A stretch of DNA of 64,000 nucleotides from Tropicimonas sediminicola. Lineage in GTDB: Bacteria > Pseudomonadota > Alphaproteobacteria > Rhodobacterales > Rhodobacteraceae. The translations under genes and the position numbers were made by a program. Below the pieces are notes generated by a model that ran no database searches, had not been told where the DNA came from, and saw nothing but the letters and a program-made list of their open reading frames with translations. The stretch spans positions 186,001 through 250,000 of the forward strand of contig NZ_FZOY01000001.1 of assembly GCF_900188335.1 (NCBI RefSeq). The letters run 5' to 3'. Positions 8,447 to 16,604 of the stretch are shown piece by piece (within the stretch, counting starts at the first letter, position 1; every line of letters begins with the position of its first letter).

Positions 8447-9619
8447 ATGTCCGAAACACCCACACGCCTCGACATCGACGTCGACTATCTTCAGCGCTGC
8501 CTCGCGGGCCTGTTGGAGATCCCGAGCCCGACCGGCTACACCGACGAGATCGTCCGTTCCGTCTGTACGGAGCTGGAAAGCCTTGGGATCGAATACCAGC
8601 TGACCCGCCGCGGCGCGATTCGGGCCCGCCTGCCGGGACGGCGCTCGGCCGGTGCCCGCGCCATCGTCTCGCATCTCGATACCCTCGGCGCGCAGGTCAA
8701 GGCGCTCAAGCCCAACGGGCGGCTGGAGTTGGTGCCGATCGGGACCTGGTCGGCGCGATTTGCCGAAGGCGCGCGGGTGACGATCTTTACCGAGAAGGGG
8801 GCCTATCGCGGCACGATCCTGCCGCTGAAAGCCTCCGGTCACACCTACGGCGACGAGATCGACAAGATGCCCATCGGCTGGGACCACGTGGAGCTGCGCG
8901 TCGATGCACGGGCGGACTCCGCCGAGCAGCTCGGCATGCTCGGGATCGATATCGGCGACATCGTGGCCGTCGATCCGCAACCGGAATTCTCCGATACCGG
9001 CTACATCATCTCCCGCCACCTGGACAACAAGGCCGGCGTTGCGGTCATGCTGGCCTCCATGCGCGCGCTGATCGATGCGCCGCAGCCGCCGGTGGACGTC
9101 TACTGGCTCTTTACCATCGCCGAAGAGGTCGGGCACGGCGCGGCTGCGATCCTGCCGCCCGAGGTCGCCTCGATGGTGGCGGTGGACAACGGCACATCGG
9201 CGCCGGGGCAGAACTCGTCGGAATTCGGCGTTACCCTGTCGATGGCCGACATGGGCGGACCCTTCGATTATCACCTCACCCGCAAGCTCGCCAAGCTGTG
9301 CCAGGAAAACGACATCCGGATGCGCAAGGACATCTTCCGCTACTACCGGTCCGACAGCGCCTCGGCCCTCGAGGCCGGCGCGGATGTACGCACCGCGCTG
9401 GTGACTTTCGGGGTCGATGCCAGCCACGGCTACGAGCGCATCCACATGCACGCGCTGCGCTCGCTCTCCGAGCTGCTCACGGCCTACACGCTCAGCCCCG
9501 TAGCGATCCCGCGCGACGAGAAGGACATTGGCGATCTGTCGGGTTTTACTCGCCAGCCCACCGCCGCGGCGAGCTCTCCGGCCCCGGCGCCGTCGGAGCG
9601 GACGGCCGACCCCGCGTGA
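8447..9619 (+). CDS. M42-family hydrolase of the NAGGN osmoprotectant set
   Basis: A cytosolic metallopeptidase-like protein of 390 residues. Co-catalytic metal positions are recognisable: SHLDTLG, the bridging Asp in RHLDNKAG, the catalytic Glu pair in AEEVGHG, VAVDNG, and the final His in DASHGYERIH. Among M42 proteins it resembles the member that accompanies N-acetylglutaminylglutamine amide synthesis, whose exact role is unsettled. Here it is separated from asnO and ngg by about 9 kb, whereas it usually adjoins them. The ATG at 8447 follows GGGGA at 11 bases; longer in-frame starts exist but would add unrelated sequence. The last 30 residues are low-complexity (Ala/Pro/Ser). Confidence 0.82.
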   Translation: MSETPTRLDIDVDYLQRCLAGLLEIPSPTGYTDEIVRSVCTELESLGIEYQLTRRGAIRARLPGRRSAGARAIVSHLDTLGAQVKALKPNGRLELVPIGTWSARFAEGARVTIFTEKGAYRGTILPLKASGHTYGDEIDKMPIGWDHVELRVDARADSAEQLGMLGIDIGDIVAVDPQPEFSDTGYIISRHLDNKAGVAVMLASMRALIDAPQPPVDVYWLFTIAEEVGHGAAAILPPEVASMVAVDNGTSAPGQNSSEFGVTLSMADMGGPFDYHLTRKLAKLCQENDIRMRKDIFRYYRSDSASALEAGADVRTALVTFGVDASHGYERIHMHALRSLSELLTAYTLSPVAIPRDEKDIGDLSGFTRQPTAAASSPAPAPSERTADPA

Positions 9620-9639
9620 CGCGGCCGGGCAGGCAGGGG

Positions 9640-10431
9640 TCACTGCCTGTCCGTCTCGCGCAGGAACTGGCGGAGCACGACGCTTTCCTGTTGCTCCATG
9701 ATGTCCTGCGCGGTGTTCAGATGCGCGCGCATGATCGCCTTGGCCGCGCCGGCATCGCCCGCCCGCAGCGCCTGCAGCAGGCGCGACTGGTAGTCCCGGC
9801 CGGATTCCCGGAAGCCCGGAATCTCGCGGCTGTAGATCTTGCGGCAGATCGTGAGCTCCTTGAGCAGGCTGATGAGGAACCGGCACTGGAAGCGCAGCAG
9901 CGCATTGGGTGAGTAATCTGCCAGCAGGGCGTGGAAATCGAGCTCCGCCATGCGCTGCCGTTCGGCCTCTTCGATGGTCTCGGGCGGTGTCTCGTAGGCC
10001 GTCATCACCTGCTCGAGTTCGCCGATCTGGGCGTCGGTGAGCTGCCCGGCGAGCTGGGTGACAAGCACCGGCTCCAGCGCGCGCCGCAGCGCGTAGATGT
10101 CGGCGATCCCGATCTCGTTGAAGTAGAAGTAATTGCCCAGGAGCGCCCGGGCCCGCGCCTCGGAGACCTCGTTGACGAAGGCCCCGCCGCCGGGTCCGGT
10201 GCGCGTGCGGATCAGGCCCTGTGCCTCCAGCACACGCAATGCCTCGCGGATCGTGCCCTTGGCCATGCCGAAATGGGCCATCAGCTCCGCCTCGCCCGGC
10301 AGCCGGTCGCCGGGGCGCATGCCGCGTTCGACGACCCAGTCCTTGATGGCGGCCGCGGCGCGTTGCGGCCGGCTCATCCGGGGCGTGTCAGCGGGCAGGG
10401 TGGTGGCAGGCGGCGTGATGTCCCGTTCCAT
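9640..10431 (-). CDS. GntR-family regulator, FadR/FCD type
   Basis: A 263-residue regulator with an N-terminal GntR winged helix (RPQRAAAAIKDWVVERGMRPGDRLPGE, then GTIREALRVLEAQGLI) and a C-terminal helical FCD ligand domain. Metal-binding FCD His/Asp positions are visible in ELDFHALLA and in the IMRAHL helix. The start is uncertain. ATG 10431 has GGAGGA very close upstream and overlaps the ATPase gene by 44 bases; ATG 10377 would begin right at the DNA-binding domain. It is the last gene of the peptide-importer operon and probably represses that operon and the divergent hydrolase operon, perhaps through the dyad at 15884-15927. Confidence 0.86.
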   Translation of the reverse strand: MERDITPPATTLPADTPRMSRPQRAAAAIKDWVVERGMRPGDRLPGEAELMAHFGMAKGTIREALRVLEAQGLIRTRTGPGGGAFVNEVSEARARALLGNYFYFNEIGIADIYALRRALEPVLVTQLAGQLTDAQIGELEQVMTAYETPPETIEEAERQRMAELDFHALLADYSPNALLRFQCRFLISLLKELTICRKIYSREIPGFRESGRDYQSRLLQALRAGDAGAAKAIMRAHLNTAQDIMEQQESVVLRQFLRETDRQ

Positions 10432-11359
10432 GGTCCTCCAGGGGCGGCTTGGTGCGATGGCAGATCTCGGTGGCGGCCGGGCAACGCCGGGCAAAGGCGC
10501 AGCCGGGCGGCGGGTTCAGCGGATCGGGCAGCTCCGCATCCGCGGCCTCGGGGGCGGCGAGCGGGCGCCCGACGACGGGGGCGGAGCGCGCGAGCAACGC
10601 GGTGTAGTGGTGGCGCGGCCGGGCAAAGATCTCCCGCGCCGGGGCCAGCTCGACGATCGCGCCGAAATACATCACCGCGACCCGGTCCGCCACGGCCTCG
10701 ACCACGGCGAGGTCGTGGCTGATGAACAGGTAGGTGAGGTCGAATTCCTCCCGCAACTGCGAAAGCAGGTTCAGGACCTGCGCCTGCACCGAGACATCGA
10801 GCGCCGAGACCGGCTCGTCCAGAACGAGGATGCGCGGGGCGGCCGCGAGCGCGCGGGCGATGCCGATCCGCTGGGCCTGCCCGCCGGAGAACTCGTGCGG
10901 GTAGCGATCCAGGAACTCCGGGCGCAGGTTCACCGCGTCGAGGATCTCGGCGATCCGGGCCGCACGCTGCTCGGCAGGCATGCGATGCAGGCGCTTCAGC
11001 GGTGCCTCGAGGATCTGCCGGATCGTCTTGCGCGGGTTCAGAGAGGACAGCGGGTCCTGGAAGACGTACTGGATGACCTTGCCGAAGGCGGCCGGGTCGC
11101 GGCCCGCCCGCTCGGCATAGTTCACGCCTTCGATCTCGATCGTTCCGGCCGAGGGCGGCAGCAGGCCCACGATCATCCGCGCAAGCGTCGATTTCCCGCA
11201 GCCGGATTCGCCGACGATGCCCAGCGTCTGGCCCCGCGCGACATCGAGCGAGGCCGATTGAACCGCATGGACCGATGGTTTCTCCTTGCCGAAGCCAAGC
11301 AGGCCGCGCCCGCCGCCAAAGCGCTTGTCGAGGTCGCGGATGCGCAGGGTGTCGGTCAT
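10388..11359 (-). CDS. Peptide ABC importer ATPase, DppF/OppF type
   Basis: The second ATP-binding subunit of the Dpp/Opp-type importer, 323 residues. Walker A GESGCGKSTLA is near residue 54, followed by a full signature FSGGQAQR, Walker B RILVLDEP and the H-loop FISHD. The C terminus has the oligopeptide-transporter ATPase extension with CAFARRCP cysteines near residue 290, a motif that can bind an iron-sulphur cluster in some relatives. ATGA coupling joins it to the upstream fused permease-ATPase gene. It would dimerise with the ATPase half of that fusion. Confidence 0.92.
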   Translation of the reverse strand: MTDTLRIRDLDKRFGGGRGLLGFGKEKPSVHAVQSASLDVARGQTLGIVGESGCGKSTLARMIVGLLPPSAGTIEIEGVNYAERAGRDPAAFGKVIQYVFQDPLSSLNPRKTIRQILEAPLKRLHRMPAEQRAARIAEILDAVNLRPEFLDRYPHEFSGGQAQRIGIARALAAAPRILVLDEPVSALDVSVQAQVLNLLSQLREEFDLTYLFISHDLAVVEAVADRVAVMYFGAIVELAPAREIFARPRHHYTALLARSAPVVGRPLAAPEAADAELPDPLNPPPGCAFARRCPAATEICHRTKPPLEDHGTGHHAACHHPAR

Positions 11360-13248
11360 GCGCGGGCCTCCTCGGGGGCGATCTCCGGATGGAGGCAGCG
11401 CAGCGCCCGCGAAGGCCCGAAGCCCTCCAGTGCGATCTCGCCGCGGCGGCAGGCTTCGGTGGCCTTGTCGCAGCGCGGGGCAAAGGCGCAGCCGTCGGGA
11501 AGGTCGTCGACCGCGGGCGGCAGGCCGGGGATCGCGTGCAGCTCCCGCCGGCCGCCGCCCAGTTCCGGCACGCAGGCGATGAGACGGCGGGTATAGGGAT
11601 GCGCGGGCGCCGCGAGGATCTCGGCGGTCGGCCCGGTTTCCACGATCCGCCCGGCATACATGACCGCGATCCGGTCGCAGAGCTGCGCCACGACGCCGAA
11701 ATCATGGGTGATGAACAGGATCGCCACATCTCGTTCGCGGCGGAGGTCGTCGAGCAGCGCAAGGATCTGTGCCTGCACGGTGACGTCGAGCGCGGTGGTG
11801 GGCTCGTCGGCGATGATCAGGTCGGGTTCGTTCACGAGGGCCATGGCGATGCCGACGCGCTGGCGCATGCCGCCCGAAAGCTCGTGCGGAAAATCGTCCA
11901 TCCGCCGGTCCGCGTTCGGGATTCGCACGGCTTCCAGCAACGCCAGCGCCCGGGCCCGGGCCTCGGCCCGCGGCACGGCGTGGTGCGACTGGATCGCCTC
12001 GACGATCTGGTCGCCCACGGTGAAGAGAGGGTGCAGCGTCGCCAGCGGGTCCTGGAAGATGTAGGAGATGCGGTCGCCCCTGAGCTTGCGCAGTTCGGAA
12101 AACGGCGCGCCGAGCACTTCCTGCCCGGCATAGCGCACCGCGCCGCCGGCAATGACGCCGGGCGGCGATGCGACGAGCCCCATGACCGAAAGCGCGGTTA
12201 CGGACTTGCCGGAGCCGGATTCCCCGATCAGCCCGAGGCACTCGCCCGCCCGCACCTGCAGCGTCACGCCCGAGAGCGCCTTGAGCGTCCGCTTTCCAAC
12301 CCGGAACTCGGTTCGCAGGTCCTGCAGATCGAGCAGGGCGGGATCGGCGGGAGGTTCCGGCACGCTGTCGCGGTCGACCGTCGTGCGTGCCATCGGCCGG
12401 GTCAGCGCGCCGGAGCGCAGCCGCGGGTCGAGCGCGTCCCGGATGCCGTCGCCCATCAGGTTCACGCTCATCACGATGACGAAGATCATGAGGCCGGGGA
12501 TGATCGAGGCATGTGGATCGGTGATCAGCGCATTGCGTCCCTCGCCGAGCATCGACCCGAGGTCGGCCACCGGCGGTTGCGAGCCGAGCCCGAGGAAGGA
12601 GAGCCCCGCTGTCTCGAGGATCATCCAGCCGACAGTCGTGGACATGGCGATGACGATGACCGGCAGCACGTTCGGCAGGATCTCGGACGTCATGATCCGC
12701 AGGTCCGTCATCCCGGCCAGCCGCGCGGCATCGACGAACTCCTTGTGCGCGAGAGTCACCGTCACGCCGCGGATGTTGCGGGCGAAGAAGGGGATGTTGA
12801 CCACCGAAACCGCGATCAGCGCGTTCACCAGGCCCGGGCCAAGTGCTGCGACGATGGCGAGGGCGAGCAGGATGTAGGGAAAGGCCATCAGCATGTCGAT
12901 CCCGCGCATCAGCCAGTTGTCGACCCGCCCGCCGAAGTAGCCCGCGACGATGCCGATGGTCGAGCCGAAGAAGGCCGCCCCGAAGGAGGCGACGAGCCCT
13001 ACGACGAGGCTCAGCCGCGTGCCCCAGATCAGCCGCGAGAGGATGTCCCGGCCGAGGTGGTCCGTGCCGAGCAGGTGGCCGTCGGAGAACGGCCGGAGGA
13101 ACTTGTTGGCCGTGTCCTGGGCATAGGGATCCGCCAGCGGCAAGACCGGCGCGAGCAGCGCGATCACGACGACGACGACAAGCAGGACGCCGCCCGCCGC
13201 GGCGAGCCGGTTGCGGGCGAAGAGCCTGAGCGAGGCGGCGACGCTCAT
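11356..13248 (-). CDS. Fused DppC-type permease and DppD-type ATPase
   Basis: One uninterrupted frame of 630 residues encodes two importer subunits. Residues 1-290 are a DppC/OppC permease with an N-terminal membrane helix, the LLGTDHLGRDILSR motif and about six helices. After a short linker (about 290-315) comes a complete DppD/OppD ATPase with GESGSGKSVTA, LSGGMRQR, LIIADEPTTALD and FITHD. The C-terminal CAFAPRCD region matches the oligopeptide ATPase extension. No internal stop or frameshift is seen. ATGA overlaps link both ends to DppB- and DppF-type genes. Such fusions are known in this family; here it implies one fixed membrane-ATPase chain per transporter. Confidence 0.9.
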   Translation of the reverse strand: MSVAASLRLFARNRLAAAGGVLLVVVVVIALLAPVLPLADPYAQDTANKFLRPFSDGHLLGTDHLGRDILSRLIWGTRLSLVVGLVASFGAAFFGSTIGIVAGYFGGRVDNWLMRGIDMLMAFPYILLALAIVAALGPGLVNALIAVSVVNIPFFARNIRGVTVTLAHKEFVDAARLAGMTDLRIMTSEILPNVLPVIVIAMSTTVGWMILETAGLSFLGLGSQPPVADLGSMLGEGRNALITDPHASIIPGLMIFVIVMSVNLMGDGIRDALDPRLRSGALTRPMARTTVDRDSVPEPPADPALLDLQDLRTEFRVGKRTLKALSGVTLQVRAGECLGLIGESGSGKSVTALSVMGLVASPPGVIAGGAVRYAGQEVLGAPFSELRKLRGDRISYIFQDPLATLHPLFTVGDQIVEAIQSHHAVPRAEARARALALLEAVRIPNADRRMDDFPHELSGGMRQRVGIAMALVNEPDLIIADEPTTALDVTVQAQILALLDDLRRERDVAILFITHDFGVVAQLCDRIAVMYAGRIVETGPTAEILAAPAHPYTRRLIACVPELGGGRRELHAIPGLPPAVDDLPDGCAFAPRCDKATEACRRGEIALEGFGPSRALRCLHPEIAPEEARA

Positions 13249-14198
13249 GTCTTCACCCGCGGGTCGAGCAGGCTCTGGGCCACGTCGACGGCGAGGTTGA
13301 AGAGCACGTAGCAAGCGGCGACGATCACCACGCCGCCCTGCACCAGCAGGATGTCGCGGGTCAGGATCGCAGTGACCAGCATCCGCCCGACGCCGGGCCA
13401 CTGGAAGACGGTCTCGATGTAGACCGCCCCCGACAGCACGAACCCCGCCTGCACGCCGATCACCGGGATGATCGAGACCATCGCCGCCTTCAGCGCGTGC
13501 CGCCACACGACCCGGCTTTCCCGAACGCCCTTTGCCCGGGCGGTGCGGATGAAATCCTGCCGCAGCACTTCGAGCATGGCAGAGCGTGAGAGCCGGGCGA
13601 TGACGCCGGTGGCGACGACCGCCAATGCCGTCGCGGGCATGATCAGGTGCCGGACCAGGTCCGGCAAGTCGCCGCCGCCATAGATCGCGTACATCCCCGA
13701 AACGGGCAGCCAGCGCAGGTTCACCGCGAAGACGAGGATCATCATCATGCCGAGGAAGAAGGAGGGGATCGAGATGCCGATGAGCACGACGAAGGTGATC
13801 GCCTTGTCCGCGGCGCCATATTGCCGTGCCGCGGAGATGACACCGGCAAGGATGCCGAGAATCGAGCAGAGGACCAGCGACGTGCCGGCGAGGATCAGCG
13901 TCGCGCCGAACCGTTCGAGCACCTCGTCCAGCACGGGCCGGTTGAGCGAGAACGACCGCCCGAAGTCGCCCTGCACCATGTTGCCGAGCCAGATGAAATA
14001 TTGCTGGAACAGGGGTTTGTCGAGGCCGAGGTCGCGGTTGAGCTTCTCGACGTTCTCGGGCGTGGCGTAGCTGCCGAGGATCGCGGTGGCCGGGTCGCCG
14101 GGGATGAGCGACATGATCAGGAACACGATGACCGTGATCCCAAGGATCACCGGGATGGCGGCAAGGAGACGCTTGAGGATATAGCTGGCCAAGGACAC
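13245..14198 (-). CDS. Peptide ABC importer permease, DppB type
   Basis: A permease of 317 residues with the N-terminal ILKRLLAAIPVILGITVIVF helix and the periplasmic LIPGDPA motif characteristic of DppB/OppB. The EAA loop (ARLSRSAMLEVLRQDFIRTARAKG) lies near residue 200. The apparent start is GTG at 14198; an in-frame TTG two codons later is an alternative, and neither has a strong ribosome site. It follows the binding-protein gene after an 82-base gap with a hairpin, and its stop overlaps the fused permease-ATPase start. Confidence 0.9.
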   Translation of the reverse strand: MSLASYILKRLLAAIPVILGITVIVFLIMSLIPGDPATAILGSYATPENVEKLNRDLGLDKPLFQQYFIWLGNMVQGDFGRSFSLNRPVLDEVLERFGATLILAGTSLVLCSILGILAGVISAARQYGAADKAITFVVLIGISIPSFFLGMMMILVFAVNLRWLPVSGMYAIYGGGDLPDLVRHLIMPATALAVVATGVIARLSRSAMLEVLRQDFIRTARAKGVRESRVVWRHALKAAMVSIIPVIGVQAGFVLSGAVYIETVFQWPGVGRMLVTAILTRDILLVQGGVVIVAACYVLFNLAVDVAQSLLDPRVKT

Positions 14199-14232
14199 GC
14201 CCTGTCGGATTGGTCGCGAGGCGAAATTTCTG

Positions 14233-14256
14233 CCGAAATCTCGTTCCGATTTTCGG
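14233..14256 (-). other. Intercistronic hairpin in the peptide-importer operon
   Basis: CCGAAATC and GATTTTCGG form a stem with one bulged base and a 7-base loop, between the binding-protein stop and the DppB start. It occupies the same place as the hairpin at 3670-3694 in the other importer operon, after the first gene. It probably affects message stability or read-through rather than full termination, since no T run follows on the transcribed strand. Confidence 0.35.
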
Positions 14257-14280
14257 ACGAAAGATCGCCCCGCGGAGAGG

Positions 14281-15855
14281 TCAGTTCTTGGTCACACCGT
14301 CAAGCAGCAGGAAGAAGGAGGGCTGAAGCTCGAAGCCCTCGACGCCGGCGGCCGTCACCGCGTTCTGCTTCCAGTTGGCCACGAAGACCCAGGGCGCATC
14401 CTCCTGCACGATCTCCTGCATCTCCTTGTAGAGCGCGGCACGCTCGTCCTGGTCGGTGGAGACGCGGGCGGCTTCCAGCAATTCGTCGACCTTCGGGTTG
14501 GAGTAGTAGCCGGAGTTGAACCCGCCCTTGTCCGGCCAGGCTTCCGTGCGCAGCGCCAGGAAGGGCAGGGTGTCGGGGTCGTTGGTCATCCACGCCATCT
14601 CGGCCATGTCGGCCTTGCCCTCGAGGCCCGGGTTCACCTCGCCGAGGAAGGTGTTCCACTCGTAGGTCTCGATCTTCACGTCGAAGCCCACGGCTTCCAG
14701 GTCGGCCTGAATGGCGGTTCCCATCGGGACAGGGTCGAGCATCCCCGAGCCGCCTTCGGTCACGTAGAAGGTCAGCTCGGCGCCTTCGGCCCCGGCTTCG
14801 GCGATCAGGGCCTTGGCCCTTTCCGGGTCGTAGGGATAGGGTTCGAGCGCCGCGTTGTAGGCCCAGGCAAAGGCCGGCGGGGTCGGGCCGGCGGCGACTT
14901 CGGCGGTGCCTTCGAGGACATTCTCGACGATGGCCTGCTTGTTGATCGCGTAATTCGCTGCCTGGCGGACCTTCACGTCCGCGAAGGGGCCTTCCTTGGC
15001 ATTCAGGATCAGGAACCAGAGATGCGGGCCGGCCTGCTCGTGCAGCGTGTAGGCGTCGCCCTCGAACTCGGAGAGCGCGTTGGGCGGCACCTCGACCATC
15101 AGGTCGATGCCGCCGGCGAGCATCTCGGCGGTCCGGGTATTGGCGTCGGTGATCGGACGGTAGACCACCGCTTCCAGCCCGGCTTCGCCATCCCAGTACG
15201 CGGGGTTCTTCTCGATCACGACCGCCTCGTTGGACCGCCACTCCGCGAACTTGAACGGCCCGGTGCCGGCGGGATTGCGGCCGAAATCGGCGCCATGCTG
15301 CTCGACAGCAGCGGGCGAGACGATCAGCCCGGTCGGGTAGGCGAGGTTCGACAGGAAGGGCGCGTAAGGCGCGTTCAGCGTGAACTTCACTGTGCGCTCA
15401 TCCACGGCTTCCGTCGCCTCGATGGCGGAGAAGAAGAAGGAGAGCGGGAAGGGACCGGTGTCGTGGAACGGGTGGTTCTCGTCCAGCATCCGGTCGAAGT
15501 TGAACTTCACCGCCTCGGCGGTCAGCGGCGTGCCGTCGTGGAAGGAGATGCCTTCGCGCAGGGTGAAGGTGTATTCGGTGCCGTCCTCGCTGATCTCCCA
15601 ACTTTCCGCCAATGCCGGCTCGACCTCCAGCGTGCCGGACTTGTAGCGCACCAGCCCGTCATAGACATTCATCAGGATTCGGAAGTCGTTGACCGCCGTG
15701 ACGGCGTGCGGGTCGAGCGACTTCGGCTCGGCGATCTGGCCGACCACCAGCACGCCGGGGGGCGTCTGGGCGGCGGAGGGAAGGCCCACAGAGGCGATAC
15801 ATGCGGCCAGCGCGAGCGCGCTGACAGCGCGGCGCGTCATCGGAAGGATCGTCAT
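14281..15855 (-). CDS. Peptide-type solute-binding protein, family 5 (DppA/OppA)
   Basis: A periplasmic binding protein of 524 residues starting at ATG 15855, which has GGAGAG seven bases upstream. A signal peptide (MTRRAVSALALAACIASVG...SAAQT) ends near residue 30. The mature protein begins LVVGQIAEPKSLDPHAV, the family-5 entry motif, and GTGPFKF occurs mid-protein. These proteins bind di/oligopeptides, opines, nickel chelates or acylated amino acids. It is the first gene of the leftward importer operon, divergent from the DUF1028 hydrolase operon. The ligand is unknown; see the findings for a link with N-acetylated dipeptide osmolytes. Confidence 0.92.
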   Translation of the reverse strand: MTILPMTRRAVSALALAACIASVGLPSAAQTPPGVLVVGQIAEPKSLDPHAVTAVNDFRILMNVYDGLVRYKSGTLEVEPALAESWEISEDGTEYTFTLREGISFHDGTPLTAEAVKFNFDRMLDENHPFHDTGPFPLSFFFSAIEATEAVDERTVKFTLNAPYAPFLSNLAYPTGLIVSPAAVEQHGADFGRNPAGTGPFKFAEWRSNEAVVIEKNPAYWDGEAGLEAVVYRPITDANTRTAEMLAGGIDLMVEVPPNALSEFEGDAYTLHEQAGPHLWFLILNAKEGPFADVKVRQAANYAINKQAIVENVLEGTAEVAAGPTPPAFAWAYNAALEPYPYDPERAKALIAEAGAEGAELTFYVTEGGSGMLDPVPMGTAIQADLEAVGFDVKIETYEWNTFLGEVNPGLEGKADMAEMAWMTNDPDTLPFLALRTEAWPDKGGFNSGYYSNPKVDELLEAARVSTDQDERAALYKEMQEIVQEDAPWVFVANWKQNAVTAAGVEGFELQPSFFLLLDGVTKN

Positions 15856-15883
15856 CGTTTTCTCTCCTGTTGGTTGATGTCTA

Positions 15884-15927
15884 TTTATCATGAAAAATTA
15901 TGCGCCCAAAGGATTTTTCATGATAAA
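15884..15927. promoter_or_regulatory. Perfect 15-bp inverted repeat in the divergent promoter region
   Basis: TTTATCATGAAAAAT (15884-15898) and its exact reverse complement ATTTTTCATGATAAA (15913-15927) flank a 14-base spacer. Each arm contains a TCATGA core, and the two cores are 30 bp apart, about three helical turns. The repeat lies between the peptide-importer and DUF1028 operons, close to both start codons, in an AT-rich patch unlike the surrounding GC-rich DNA. It is a strong candidate operator for two regulator dimers, possibly of the GntR protein at 9640-10431. Confidence 0.65.
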
Positions 15928-15947
15928 CCCGGGCAAGGAGGACGCGC

Positions 15948-16604
15948 ATGACCTTTTCCCTGCTGGCATTCGACCGTGAAACCGGCGCCATCGGCGCCGC
16001 TGCCGCGACGGGAAACCTCTGTGTCGGTGGCTGGGTTCTGCGAGGAGACCCGCGCTTCGGGATCACGGCCGCGCAGGGGCATACGCCCTCGACGATCTGG
16101 GGCGAGGATGCCCTTGGCCTGCTGGCACAGGGCGCCACGGCGCAGGAGGCGCTGGACACCGTGATCGCGCCGGATCCCGGGCGCGAGATGCGGCAGCTTG
16201 CGATACTGGAACGGGGCGGTCGCACGGCGGTCCATGACGGCGCGCGAAACCGCCCCTACACCGGCCATCTCGAGGGCGACGGCTGGATCGCGGCCGGCAA
16301 TTGGCTGGCTTCGGGCGAGGTGCTTGCGCAGGCTGCGGAGGCGCTCGCGCGCCCCGGCCCCGCGCTCGCCGACCGGCTGGTCGCTGGGCTCCGCGCCGGC
16401 ATCGCGGCCGGCAGCGACAGGCGCGGCACCCTGTCCGCGGCGCTGCTGGTTCTGGCGGAGACCCGGCCGCCGCTCGACCTGCGCGTCGACCTCGACCCTT
16501 CCCCGGTGGACCGCCTGGAGGCGCTGCTGGAGCGCACGGGCGCACCGGAATACAGCGCCTGGCTCGACACCCTTCCCACACGACAGGACCCGCACAGGAC
16601 ATGA
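15948..16604 (+). CDS. DUF1028 protein (Ntn-hydrolase-like)
   Basis: A 218-residue member of DUF1028: it begins MTFSLLAFDRETGAIG and continues with the family's AAATGNLCVGGWV, ITAAQGH and AAGNWLASGEV patterns. The family is thought to have an Ntn-hydrolase-like fold, but no firm enzymatic role is established. It starts at ATG 15948 behind AAGGAGGA, a strong ribosome site. Its stop overlaps the start of the M20 amidohydrolase (ATGA). It often accompanies amidohydrolases and transporters, consistent with an amide- or peptide-cleaving role here, which is inference. Confidence 0.85.
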   Translation: MTFSLLAFDRETGAIGAAAATGNLCVGGWVLRGDPRFGITAAQGHTPSTIWGEDALGLLAQGATAQEALDTVIAPDPGREMRQLAILERGGRTAVHDGARNRPYTGHLEGDGWIAAGNWLASGEVLAQAAEALARPGPALADRLVAGLRAGIAAGSDRRGTLSAALLVLAETRPPLDLRVDLDPSPVDRLEALLERTGAPEYSAWLDTLPTRQDPHRT

